Shown here: piece by piece, positions 9,198 through 17,267 of the stretch
Numbering within the stretch: the stretch's first letter is position 1
How the letters are laid out: the number at the start of each line of letters is the position of its first letter
Assembly (NCBI RefSeq): GCF_001074805.1
Contig: NZ_JUPI01000041.1
Coordinates: forward strand, 1 to 41,054
Source of the DNA: Streptococcus parasanguinis
GTDB taxonomy: Bacteria > Bacillota > Bacilli > Lactobacillales > Streptococcaceae
DNA: 41,054 nt
Direction: 5' to 3'
The notes under the pieces: generated by a model
What the model was told of the DNA's origin: nothing
Databases searched by the model: none
Seen by the model: the letters and a program-made list of their open reading frames with translations, nothing else
Translations under genes and position numbers: made by a program

Positions 9198-10433
9198 TTA
9201 GGAACGTCCTAAAAGTTTCTTAATAAGAGAAATCATTTTGTATTTAAGAGGACGGGGATAATAACGGAAGGTTCCCATCTTACGAACGATGTAGCCATTA
9301 AAGTTCTGTTTGAAACGAAGCACACCATCTGACCCGTCAAAGATCCCTTGAATGCCTAGGAAGTTGTATCTTGTTATCCCACGTTTGATGGTTTCAAGCA
9401 TCATATATTCCTGGAGAACAGCAGGAGCATAAAATTTATTAAATTCTGTATAAGAGCCACTGAATAAATAGGTGGATTCTTGCGGCATATAAACGAAGAG
9501 GCTACCTGCAAGAATGACATCTTGGTCTCCATATTTTTCAATATATTCTTTTGCTTCCTTCTTTCTCACTTCAAAGGTATCAAACTGGCTGGAGAATTCA
9601 CGAAGTTGATTTTGTTTTTTCTCTGAATTGGGGTTGACTTCTAGTTCCTTCTGTAATTTCTCAATCTTCTGTGCTAGTTTCGCTTGGTCTTTTTCAAGAT
9701 TCGTATAGTAGTGGTGGAAGTTCAGCGTTGCGATCATGAAATCTGCTTTGTCGCCAAAATTATCATAGAAGGTTTGGTAATAATCTAAGGTCTTATCCTG
9801 ATAGTCTCGTCGGTCACTGGTAGAAGAAGTAATATCCTTAAAGAGTTGTAGTTCATCCCGGTTTAATCGTTTCAGTTCAATACCAAACGATTTCGCTTTC
9901 TTAACAAGCGGCTTTCCTTTTTTGCTGAAACTCTTGAGAAGATTTTTTTCGGTAATGCCTTCCATATCTTTCACATAGTGCCAGATAGGTTCTCCTCCAG
10001 GATAACCTGTTGTTAAACCATCATGCTGATAGCCCAAGTTTTTAAGGGTATCCATAAAATGAGTTTGTTCTTCACTGGTTGGATTGCCGTCACTGTCAAA
10101 GGTTTGATAGGTATCATAGGGCTTGATGACGAGTTCAATAGCGCCATTGTCTTTCGCATAGTCTTTTAAAGCTGCATAGAAGGGTTCCAGCATAGCTTCC
10201 TCTTGGTAGAGGGGCCCTGAATTGATTTCCATATGGAGACCACCTGTCATGGGAAGACTATACAAGATCGCAGCCACTTGGACTTGATCATCTTCCTTCC
10301 AAGCGATAAATTGAACGGTGTTCCCTCGCTCTACAAGCAGATCTGCCATCTCTGCAGACTGGATGAAAGAGCGATGGGAGACGGTATTTGCAAATGAGGT
10401 AAATTCTTCTTTTGAAATTGTCGTAAGAGTCAT
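9198..10433 (-). CDS. murN: MurN-like peptidoglycan branching enzyme (FemABX family)
   Basis: A 411-residue FemABX-family aminoacyltransferase. In the pneumococcal pathway MurN uses Ala-tRNA to add the second residue (L-Ala) to the dipeptide branch begun by MurM on lipid II lysine. Two GNAT-like subdomains are interrupted by a charged coiled-coil arm (about residues 245-300), as in the family. Near-identical family segments include GGLHMEINSGPLY, FSKKGKPLVKKA, FSGSYTEFNKFYAPA and GIQGIFDGSDGVLRFKQNF. The ribosome-binding site AAGGAG lies inside the last codons of murM, 5 bp separate the genes, and translation is probably coupled. It is the last gene of a four-gene minus-strand operon. Confidence 0.93.
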   Translation of the reverse strand: MTLTTISKEEFTSFANTVSHRSFIQSAEMADLLVERGNTVQFIAWKEDDQVQVAAILYSLPMTGGLHMEINSGPLYQEEAMLEPFYAALKDYAKDNGAIELVIKPYDTYQTFDSDGNPTSEEQTHFMDTLKNLGYQHDGLTTGYPGGEPIWHYVKDMEGITEKNLLKSFSKKGKPLVKKAKSFGIELKRLNRDELQLFKDITSSTSDRRDYQDKTLDYYQTFYDNFGDKADFMIATLNFHHYYTNLEKDQAKLAQKIEKLQKELEVNPNSEKKQNQLREFSSQFDTFEVRKKEAKEYIEKYGDQDVILAGSLFVYMPQESTYLFSGSYTEFNKFYAPAVLQEYMMLETIKRGITRYNFLGIQGIFDGSDGVLRFKQNFNGYIVRKMGTFRYYPRPLKYKMISLIKKLLGRS

Positions 10434-10438
10434 GTAAC

Positions 10439-11650
10439 TTATTTACTCCTTAATTTTTTCCGGATCTTGTAAGCTGTGTTTACAAGTGGATAAAGTCGAC
10501 TTGTTGGAAGGTTGAATTCGCCAACAAATTCTTCAATGATAGGATTAAACTTAGATTTAAAATGATAGAGTCCACCATCTAGTGAATTTTCAATGCCTCC
10601 CATATTTTGCCAAGAAGCACCACGGTCGAAAGCGTGTTGGGCAGTTTCATACCAGGTGAGGATAGCAGGTTGGTAACGGCGGAATTCTTCATCCATCCCT
10701 GCATAAACATTTTCAGACGTCCCACCGAATTCAAGGGTTAAGGTCCCGGATAAAGGAACGACCTGTCTACCTTCTTGGAGATGCTGCTCAAGAAATTGCA
10801 GTTCTTCCTCTATCCGCTCTTTTTCTTTTTGGTTGTTCTCAACCTTGCCAGGCTTTGTTTTTTCTGTGAATTTTTCAGCCTCTGCCTTGTTTTTTTCAAG
10901 ATCTTTTATAAGGGAGCTTTTCCTTTTCTCGAGATCTAGAGTAGACAAAGTAATGTAGGATTGTCCTTGGTAGGTTGTGAGTAGTTTTTCGTAGTAGTCT
11001 TTTCCACGTAAATGAATGCTTTTACGAGCCTCAGTCTTTTTCATGAGAGAAGCAAAGTCCTCTAACAATTCAGTCCCGCCAAATTGGACTTGGATCCCTT
11101 TGTTTCGAGCAGTTCGGATGGCTTGTCGAGTAGATTTTGAAAGATCTTGCTCAGTGAAAAACTCTTTGTGGATATTCGCTTGAAAGCGTGGTTGGATATT
11201 TTCTGCCATATCACTGGTTCGGCAAGTCCATTCAATCCCTTCTTTAGTTAAGGTGTCGATGACCGCTTGTACATCAGTGGTTTCCGTATTTTCTTGTCCA
11301 ATCAAGTGTTTACTCAAGAAAAGACTTGGATCAAACTTCACAAATAAGGCCTTGTATTGTTTGGCTATCTTTTTAAGGGACTGGATCACATATGAAACCA
11401 GCTCCTTGTTTTGGTAATCCATGATTGGGCCTCGAGGAATGTAGAGCATGGAAAAGCCAAGTGGCAGGGGTTGAATCAAGATGCTTGCAACAGCGACTAA
11501 TTGGTCTTCTTGATAAAAACCAACCCGTTCATTTCCCCAATTATCTTTGATTTTTGCCCATGAGCTGCTTTGTAAGAGATTGGTTTGGTCACTCTGAATA
11601 ACAAAGTCGTCATGCTCACTGGCAGAAATTCCTAGCTGGTAATGGTACAT
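10439..11650 (-). CDS. murM: MurM-like peptidoglycan branching enzyme (FemABX family)
   Basis: A 403-residue FemABX-family enzyme. MurM transfers L-Ser or L-Ala from tRNA to the lysine side chain of lipid II, starting the interpeptide branch; in pneumococcus, murM alleles influence beta-lactam resistance. Family segments include LPLGFSMLYIPRGPIMDY near residue 74, IQPRFQANIHKEFF, STRQAIRTARNKG, LTLEFGGTSENVYAG, and a C-terminal GGIENSLDGGLYHFKSKFNP. The coiled-coil arm (about 240-290) is present. Only 3 bp separate it from the stop of the upstream HAD gene; its ribosome-binding site is poor (a GTGGG stretch), which suggests translational coupling. The Ser versus Ala preference cannot be read from sequence by eye. 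Confidence 0.92.
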   Translation of the reverse strand: MYHYQLGISASEHDDFVIQSDQTNLLQSSSWAKIKDNWGNERVGFYQEDQLVAVASILIQPLPLGFSMLYIPRGPIMDYQNKELVSYVIQSLKKIAKQYKALFVKFDPSLFLSKHLIGQENTETTDVQAVIDTLTKEGIEWTCRTSDMAENIQPRFQANIHKEFFTEQDLSKSTRQAIRTARNKGIQVQFGGTELLEDFASLMKKTEARKSIHLRGKDYYEKLLTTYQGQSYITLSTLDLEKRKSSLIKDLEKNKAEAEKFTEKTKPGKVENNQKEKERIEEELQFLEQHLQEGRQVVPLSGTLTLEFGGTSENVYAGMDEEFRRYQPAILTWYETAQHAFDRGASWQNMGGIENSLDGGLYHFKSKFNPIIEEFVGEFNLPTSRLYPLVNTAYKIRKKLRSK

Positions 11651-11653
11651 TTC

Positions 11654-12460
11654 TTATAATACCCACTTTCTAATGGCGTATGCAACGCCAGATTCATCAT
11701 TTGATTTGGTAATAGTTGTAGCAATTTTTTTAAGAGCTGGATTGCCATTTCCCATAACGACAGCATGTCCCACGACTTCTAGCATGGAACGGTCATTTTC
11801 CTCATCTCCGATGGCCATGGTTTCTTCTTGCTGGATTCCAAGTCGTTCAGCTAGATGAAGAAGGGCAGCTCCCTTATTGGTTGTTTTCCCTAGAATTTCT
11901 AAATAAAAAGGAGCTGATTTGACCATCGTGAAGCGATCCTTAAATTCTTTAGGGATTTTTGCAATCGCATCATCCAGAATGTCTGGTTCATCGATATACA
12001 TGGCCTTGACAAATTCTTTCTCACGAACTTCTTCAGGCGTCCGGTAATAAACGGGCATGTTGACCAGTTGAGATTCATGAATGGTGTAGCGTCCGATATC
12101 TCGATTGCTGGTATAGATGCCGTCTTTAGTAATAGCATGAGAGTGGATTTTGAGTTTGTTAGCAAGAGACTCGATATCGAGATAGTCCTCATAATCTAAA
12201 AGGTCTTTGATGAGTTCTTTTCCAGTAGCAGTTTCTTGCACCAGACCGCCATTAAAGGTAATGACATAGTCTCCAGGATCCATCAAATGGAGTTCTTTTA
12301 AAAGTTTTGAGACCCCTGCGATAGGACGACCGGTTGTGATCACGATTTTAACGCCTGCGGCTTTAGCGTCTTGAATGGCTTCAAATACAGAAGGTGTGAT
12401 TTCTTTTTTTGAATTGAGAAGTGTACCGTCGATATCGATCGCAACTAATTTAATGGACAT
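11654..12460 (-). CDS. Cof-type HAD-superfamily phosphatase
   Basis: A 268-residue HAD hydrolase of the Cof/class IIB type. Motif I is AIDIDGTLLNS (residues 5-15) with both Asp residues; motif II is VITTGRP near residue 43; the C-terminal motif is GDEENDRSM. Members dephosphorylate sugar phosphates, pyridoxal phosphate, FMN or similar; the substrate is not predictable. A longer frame reaches 12484, but AGGAGAG lies 4-5 bp before the ATG at 12460 and the family begins there. The start overlaps the end of the HD-domain gene by 11 bp, implying translational coupling. Its position before murM is shared context, not proof of a role in wall synthesis. Confidence 0.88.
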   Translation of the reverse strand: MSIKLVAIDIDGTLLNSKKEITPSVFEAIQDAKAAGVKIVITTGRPIAGVSKLLKELHLMDPGDYVITFNGGLVQETATGKELIKDLLDYEDYLDIESLANKLKIHSHAITKDGIYTSNRDIGRYTIHESQLVNMPVYYRTPEEVREKEFVKAMYIDEPDILDDAIAKIPKEFKDRFTMVKSAPFYLEILGKTTNKGAALLHLAERLGIQQEETMAIGDEENDRSMLEVVGHAVVMGNGNPALKKIATTITKSNDESGVAYAIRKWVL

Positions 12461-13760
12461 CCGTCTCTCCTGTAAAATAATCATTGGTGATATAGGAAGT
12501 GAATTCCTCTACTTGCTTACTGAAAAGTCCATTAACCTCCAGCATTTCTTTTGGGAAATAGAAGCGGTTGTCCCCATAGCGAGTTCCTGCTAAAGCAGCG
12601 ACGAGTGGAGACAACTGAGACAATTCTGCGAGACTCCCATCTTTTCGGATCATTTCGATCTGGGTACGCGGTTTTTCAAGCTCAGGTCGATAAATATCGT
12701 AGGGCAGGTCGAAATTTTGATGAATAGCTGTGTAGTAGGTTGGATTAAACCCAACCTCTTTAATCAAATTTTCAAGGATTGCTAAGTCTTTTCGCTTATC
12801 TTCTGTAAATAGAATCGATTTAAAAACTTTCCGATTAATATAGCGCTGAGCAAGATCAGATAAGATGGTATCCGGACTATCCATCCAGACTTGGAAATAG
12901 GTATTCATCACACCGTCATCTAGATTTAGGTAGTCTTGGATGGTGACCTCTTCTTCAAAAAATGGAATCAAGCGAGGTGAAGTCAGTTGAAAATACTCTT
13001 TCTGATCTGGATAAATGGTTCTAGCGCGTTTGAGTAGATTTTGAAGGAGGACTTCCATGGCACGAGTAGCTGGGTGGAAGTAGACCTGCATATACATTTG
13101 GTAACGGCTGACCACATAATCCTCGACAGCGTGCATACCATTTTGTTGGAAGGCAATACCATTTTCAATCGGTCGAATGACGCGCAAAATACGGGTCAAG
13201 TCAAATTTTCCATAGGAAGCACCCGTAAAGTAGGCATCCCGCAGTAAATAATCCATTCGGTCCACATCAATCTGACTAGAAATTAATTGCACCACTTGTT
13301 TATTGGGATAGGTATGATCAATGACGCTAGCTACACGATTTGGGAAATCAGGTGCTACCTGTAAGAGGATCTGATTGACCTCCGTCTCTGGACTGGTGAT
13401 GATCAGCTGGGTCATTTTTTCATGATCGGTCCCAAAGAGTCCTTCGAAGGTATGGGAATAGGCACCATGTCCAATGTCATGAAGAAGGGCAGCTGTCATG
13501 GTCAGTAAGTTTTCATCAGAATTCCATTGCTCTGCATACTTTTCCTCAAAAATGGACAGAATGCGTCTTGAAATTTCATAGGCGCCAAGACAGTGAGAAA
13601 AACGACTATGCTCCCCACCGTGGAAGGTAAAACCAGATGTCCCCAGTTGTTTGATGCGGCGTAGTCGTTGAAATTCTTTACTATTAATTAATTGATAAAT
13701 GATGGGATGATCCACATGAACGTAATCATGCACGGGATCGCGAAAGACTTTTTCATTCAT
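12450..13760 (-). CDS. HD-domain phosphohydrolase, YwfO-like (dNTPase-related)
   Basis: A 436-residue HD-superfamily protein. It opens with VFRDPVHDYV, followed by FQRLRRIKQLG, HSRFSHCLGAYEISRR, LLHDIGHGAYSHTFE (the metal-binding HD pair, about residues 90-105) and QIDVDRMDYLLRDAY. This order matches the YwfO/dGTPase-like group related to SAMHD1, some members of which are dNTP triphosphohydrolases; whether this one acts on dNTPs is an inference. It is the first gene of the HD-Cof-murM-murN operon. The ATG at 13760 has no Shine-Dalgarno, and a TGnTATAAT element ends 6 bp upstream, so the operon mRNA is probably leaderless. Confidence 0.87.
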   Translation of the reverse strand: MNEKVFRDPVHDYVHVDHPIIYQLINSKEFQRLRRIKQLGTSGFTFHGGEHSRFSHCLGAYEISRRILSIFEEKYAEQWNSDENLLTMTAALLHDIGHGAYSHTFEGLFGTDHEKMTQLIITSPETEVNQILLQVAPDFPNRVASVIDHTYPNKQVVQLISSQIDVDRMDYLLRDAYFTGASYGKFDLTRILRVIRPIENGIAFQQNGMHAVEDYVVSRYQMYMQVYFHPATRAMEVLLQNLLKRARTIYPDQKEYFQLTSPRLIPFFEEEVTIQDYLNLDDGVMNTYFQVWMDSPDTILSDLAQRYINRKVFKSILFTEDKRKDLAILENLIKEVGFNPTYYTAIHQNFDLPYDIYRPELEKPRTQIEMIRKDGSLAELSQLSPLVAALAGTRYGDNRFYFPKEMLEVNGLFSKQVEEFTSYITNDYFTGETDVH

Positions 13761-13766
13761 GGGTCT

Positions 13767-13775
13767 ATTATAGCA
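13767..13775 (-). promoter_or_regulatory. Extended -10 promoter of HD-murMN operon, predicted leaderless
   Basis: On the minus strand TGC precedes TATAAT (13772-13767). Six bases (AGACCC) separate the -10 from the ATG at 13760, so transcription should start at or within 1-2 nt of the start codon. The -35 region is weak. Confidence 0.65.
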
Positions 13776-13833
13776 AAAAAAAGCCTATTTTGCGATCTAG
13801 AGGCTAATAGGGGCAGTCAAAATGCGTAAAATT

Positions 13834-13842
13834 TGATAGAAT
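13834..13842 (+). promoter_or_regulatory. Extended -10 promoter of DUF1934 gene
   Basis: TGA precedes TAGAAT (13837-13842); no good -35 is seen. The predicted start near 13849 gives a leader of about 27 nt containing AAGGAG. Confidence 0.6.
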
Positions 13843-13875
13843 AGTAAGGCAAGAAAAGAAGAGAAGGAGACAAAG

Positions 13876-14259
13876 ATGCAGATTCGCATTCAAAATACCA
13901 TTCGATTTGGAGAAGAAATGGAAATCGTTGATCAGTACTATCAAGGTGAATGGAAGGAAAAAGCAGGTTTTCAATATCTCTTGTATACCAATGAAGAAGA
14001 TGAAAAGGTTGCTTTGAAATTTTCCAATGATGAATTGGTCATGACACGATTCTCAAGTCCTAAATCCATCATGCGTTTCTACAAAAATGAAGATGGTGGG
14101 GCAATCATCCCAACTCCGATGGGCATTCAGCAGTTTTTGATTACAACAGACCTCTTTCAATTAGAAGCAGGTCATTTGCAAGTCTCTTATCGCTTGTTAA
14201 CTATCGATGGAGAACAGGAATTTGCTAATTATCAATTACTGGTGGAATGGGAAGAATAG
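13876..14259 (+). CDS. DUF1934 domain-containing protein (YwiB-like)
   Basis: A 127-residue single-domain protein of the DUF1934/YwiB family, which adopts a small beta-barrel, lipocalin-like fold and has no established biochemical function. Visible features are alternating beta-strand-like segments, the sequence LVMTRFSSPKSIMRF near residue 54, and IIPTPMGIQQFLITTDLF near 74, which is the most conserved part of the family. No signal peptide or membrane segment is present. AAGGAG precedes the ATG by about 8 bp. It stands alone between its own promoter and the riboswitch-controlled ATPase; I see no terminator between them, so some read-through into the riboswitch leader is possible. Confidence 0.8.
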   Translation: MQIRIQNTIRFGEEMEIVDQYYQGEWKEKAGFQYLLYTNEEDEKVALKFSNDELVMTRFSSPKSIMRFYKNEDGGAIIPTPMGIQQFLITTDLFQLEAGHLQVSYRLLTIDGEQEFANYQLLVEWEE

Positions 14260-14286
14260 ACCTCATTAAATTATTAGAGATCCCGC

Positions 14287-14314
14287 TTGCTTTATTCTAT
14301 AAAAATGGTATAAT
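14287..14314 (+). promoter_or_regulatory. Promoter of riboswitch-controlled P-type ATPase
   Basis: TTGCTT (14287-14292), 16 bp, TATAAT (14309-14314) preceded by TGG. This predicts a transcript beginning at about 14321, exactly where the riboswitch aptamer starts. Confidence 0.8.
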
Positions 14315-14320
14315 AAAACC

Positions 14321-14404
14321 ACTCAAGGGAGTAGCTGGCGGTTTTCCGCGATAGTGTCGTCATTACGAATTATTTCCGGCACTATATTAAACAGCGAGAC
14401 TTGT
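14321..14404 (+). ncRNA. yybP-ykoY family (Mn2+-sensing) riboswitch aptamer
   Basis: The leader contains the conserved core pieces of the yybP-ykoY family in order: GGGAGTAGC (14327-14335), GTCGTCA (14355-14361), CCGGCAC (14376-14382) and GCGAGAC (14394-14400). A GCGG/CCGC hairpin closed by TTTT (14338-14349) and a long helix ATAGTG/CACTAT (14351-14356 with 14380-14385) fit the family's paired legs. CAAG (14324-14327) can pair with CTTG (14400-14403) as part of P1. Known members bind Mn2+ and turn on exporters or P-type ATPases. The gene downstream is such an ATPase, which strongly supports the call. Confidence 0.9.
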
Positions 14405-14431
14405 TTTTTTAAAAAACAGGTCTCTTTTTTT
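14396..14431 (+). terminator. Riboswitch expression-platform terminator
   Basis: GAGACTTGTTTTTT (14396-14409) pairs with AAAAAACAGGTCTC (14411-14424), followed by seven T. Its 5' arm contains the 3' strand of the aptamer P1 (CTTG, 14400-14403), so aptamer folding and termination are mutually exclusive. The prediction is metal-bound equals read-through. Confidence 0.85.
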
Positions 14432-14462
14432 GTAAAAAGAGGCCAAAAAGGAGGAGACTGTT

Positions 14463-17147
14463 TTGTCAAAAGAACAAAATAAAGATTTGTTTTACACGCA
14501 ATCTTCTGAGGAAGTCCTAAAGAACTTGGACTCATCTGTCGAAGGTTTGTCAACCGCCCAGGCTCAAGAACGCTTAGCGAATTATGGTCGTAATGAGTTG
14601 GAAGAGGGTGAAAAACGTAGCCTACTAGCTAAATTCCTTGATCAATTTAAGGATTTGATGATTATCATCTTGCTTGTGGCAGCGGCACTTTCTGTGATTA
14701 CAGAAGGAATGGACGGTCTAACGGATGCCATTATCATCTTGGCCGTTGTTGTCTTGAATGCTGCCTTTGGGGTTTACCAAGAAGGGCAAGCAGAAGCAGC
14801 CATTGAAGCTCTGAAAAATATGTCTAGCCCGATGGCTCGTGTTCGTCGTGATGGTCATGTGATTGAGATTGACTCAAAAGAATTGGTACCTGGTGACATC
14901 GTCTTGCTTGAAGCGGGAGATGTCGTGCCTGCAGATATGCGTTTGTTTGAAGCAGCTTCCCTTAAAATTGAAGAAGCAGCTCTTACAGGGGAGTCTGTGC
15001 CAGTTGAAAAAGATGTGACAGGACTTGTTGAAGCAGATGCTGGTATCGGGGATCGTGTTAACATGGGTTACCAAAACTCAAATGTAACTTATGGTCGTGG
15101 GATTGGTGTCGTAACAAACACTGGTATGTATACAGAAGTTGGTAAGATTGCAGATATGTTGGCTAATGCCGATGAGACTGAAACACCATTGAAGCAAAGC
15201 TTGGAACAATTATCTAAAGCCTTGACTTACTTAATCGTTGTGATTGCGGTCATTACTTTCTTGGTTGGTGTCTTCGTTCGTGGTGAACATCCGTTGGAAG
15301 GCTTGATGGTTGCGGTAGCCCTTGCGGTTGCGGCGATTCCAGAAGGTCTTCCTGCCATTGTAACCATCGTTCTCTCTTTGGGAACGACAACCCTTGCTAA
15401 ACGCAATTCAATCGTTCGTAAATTGCCAGCCGTTGAAACACTTGGTTCAACAGAAATCATCGCATCTGATAAAACAGGTACCTTGACCATGAACCAAATG
15501 ACAGTTGAGAAGGTTTATACCAACGGTCAATTGCAAAGCTCTGCAGCTGATATTGTTGCTAGCAACAATACCCTTCGTATCATGAACTTTGCCAATGACA
15601 CTAAAGTGGACCCATCTGGCAAGCTGATTGGTGATCCAACGGAGACAGCTCTTGTACAGTTTGGCTTGGACCACAACTTTGACGTTCGTGAAGTCTTGAA
15701 GGATGAGCCTCGTGTGGCTGAATTGCCATTTGACTCAGACCGTAAGCTCATGTCTACCATTCATAAGGAAGCTGACGGTTCTTACTTTATCGCTGTCAAG
15801 GGGGCACCTGACCAATTGCTCAAACGTGTGACGCGTATTGAAGTCAATGGAGAAGTTCGCCCTATCACAGAAGAAGACAAACAAGCTATCCTTGCTACCA
15901 ACAAAGACTTGGCCAAACAAGCCCTTCGTGTCTTGATGATGGCTTATAAGACAAGCAACGAAATTCCAACCTTGGAATCTGAAATCGTTGAGTCTGACCT
16001 CATCTTCTCAGGTTTGGTCGGCATGATTGACCCTGAGCGTCCAGAAGCAGCTGAAGCTGTTCGTATCGCTAAAGAAGCAGGTATCCGTCCAATCATGATC
16101 ACGGGTGACCACCAAGATACAGCAGAAGCTATTGCTAAACGTCTTGGAATCATTGATCCAAATGATACCGAAGACCATGTCTTCACTGGAGCTGAGTTGA
16201 ACGAACTTTCTGATGAAGAATTCCAAAAAGTCTTCAAGCAGTACTCTGTTTACGCTCGTGTATCACCAGAACACAAGGTTCGGATCGTGAAAGCCTGGCA
16301 AAAAGAAGGAAAGGTCGTTGCCATGACTGGTGACGGGGTTAATGATGCGCCATCACTTAAGACAGCTGATATCGGTATCGGTATGGGGATTACTGGTACG
16401 GAGGTTTCTAAGGGTGCCTCTGACATGGTCCTTGCCGATGATAACTTCGCCACTATTATCGTAGCGGTAGAAGAAGGACGTAAGGTCTTCTCCAATATCC
16501 AAAAATCCATCCAATACCTCTTGTCTGCCAATATGGCTGAGGTCTTTACCATCTTCTTTGCAACCCTCTTTGGTTGGGACGTTCTTCAACCAGTGCATCT
16601 ATTATGGATTAACTTGGTAACGGACACTCTCCCAGCTATCGCTCTTGGCGTTGAACCAGCTGAACCAGGTGTCATGACCCACAAACCTCGTGGACGCAAG
16701 TCCAACTTCTTTGACGGTGGGGTCTTTGGAGCTATCCTTTATCAAGGAATCTTCCAAACTATCTTGGTACTTGGCGTTTACGGATGGGCGATTCTCTTCC
16801 CAGAGCACCGAGGTCATGCTGAAATTCATGCAGATGCTCTGACGATGGCCTTTGCGACTCTCGGTTTGATCCAATTACTCCATGCTTTTAACGTGAAATC
16901 AGTTTACCAATCGATCTTTAAAGTGGGACTTTTCAAGAACAAGACCTTTAACTGGTCTATTCCAGTTGCCTTTATTCTTTTAATGGCGACCATTATGGTA
17001 CCTGGATTTAACAAGCTATTCCATGTTTCAAATTTGAGTTTGACGCAATGGTTGGTGGTTGCTGTAGGTGCAATTATGATTGTGGTCCTTGTTGAGATTG
17101 TCAAAGCTGTTCAACGTGCGCTTGGTAAAGATAAAAACGCGATTTAA
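14463..17147 (+). CDS. P-type Ca2+/Mn2+-transporting ATPase (CaxP/PacL-like)
   Basis: An 894-residue type II P-type ATPase of the SERCA/PMCA-like group, closely resembling pneumococcal CaxP/MgtA, which exports Ca2+ and protects against Mn2+ overload. An N-terminal cation-ATPase domain is followed by LTGESVPVEK, the M4 metal motif AAIPEGLPAIV, the phosphorylation motif DKTGTLT (Asp336), MITGDHQDTA, the hinge MTGDGVNDAPSLKTADIGI and the M6 motif NLVTDTLPAIALG; a C-terminal block of four membrane helices completes it. The start is a TTG at 14463, supported by AAGGAGGAG (14448-14456) 6 bp upstream and by the family N-terminus SKEQNKD. A Mn2+ riboswitch controls the gene, so manganese export or homeostasis is the likely role. 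Confidence 0.93.
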   Translation: MSKEQNKDLFYTQSSEEVLKNLDSSVEGLSTAQAQERLANYGRNELEEGEKRSLLAKFLDQFKDLMIIILLVAAALSVITEGMDGLTDAIIILAVVVLNAAFGVYQEGQAEAAIEALKNMSSPMARVRRDGHVIEIDSKELVPGDIVLLEAGDVVPADMRLFEAASLKIEEAALTGESVPVEKDVTGLVEADAGIGDRVNMGYQNSNVTYGRGIGVVTNTGMYTEVGKIADMLANADETETPLKQSLEQLSKALTYLIVVIAVITFLVGVFVRGEHPLEGLMVAVALAVAAIPEGLPAIVTIVLSLGTTTLAKRNSIVRKLPAVETLGSTEIIASDKTGTLTMNQMTVEKVYTNGQLQSSAADIVASNNTLRIMNFANDTKVDPSGKLIGDPTETALVQFGLDHNFDVREVLKDEPRVAELPFDSDRKLMSTIHKEADGSYFIAVKGAPDQLLKRVTRIEVNGEVRPITEEDKQAILATNKDLAKQALRVLMMAYKTSNEIPTLESEIVESDLIFSGLVGMIDPERPEAAEAVRIAKEAGIRPIMITGDHQDTAEAIAKRLGIIDPNDTEDHVFTGAELNELSDEEFQKVFKQYSVYARVSPEHKVRIVKAWQKEGKVVAMTGDGVNDAPSLKTADIGIGMGITGTEVSKGASDMVLADDNFATIIVAVEEGRKVFSNIQKSIQYLLSANMAEVFTIFFATLFGWDVLQPVHLLWINLVTDTLPAIALGVEPAEPGVMTHKPRGRKSNFFDGGVFGAILYQGIFQTILVLGVYGWAILFPEHRGHAEIHADALTMAFATLGLIQLLHAFNVKSVYQSIFKVGLFKNKTFNWSIPVAFILLMATIMVPGFNKLFHVSNLSLTQWLVVAVGAIMIVVLVEIVKAVQRALGKDKNAI

Positions 17148-17151
17148 GCAT

Positions 17152-17178
17152 AAAAAGTCATCTTCGGATGGCTTTTTT
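17152..17178 (+). terminator. Intrinsic terminator with TTCG tetraloop
   Basis: AAAAAGTCATC (17152-17162) pairs with GATGGCTTTTT (17167-17177) around a C(TTCG)G tetraloop, followed by T. It closes the ATPase gene. Confidence 0.88.
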
Positions 17179-17207
17179 ATCTGACAGAAAATGACTAGGC
17201 ATATTTC

Positions 17208-17236
17208 TTGAGGCAAGAGTTGATTTTTGATAAACT
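17208..17236 (+). promoter_or_regulatory. Promoter of aquaporin gene
   Basis: TTGAGG (17208-17213), 17 bp, TAAACT (17231-17236) preceded by TGA (extended -10). Confidence 0.65.
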
Positions 17237-17267
17237 AGTCAACAGTTTGAAGAAAGGAAACTTAGTT

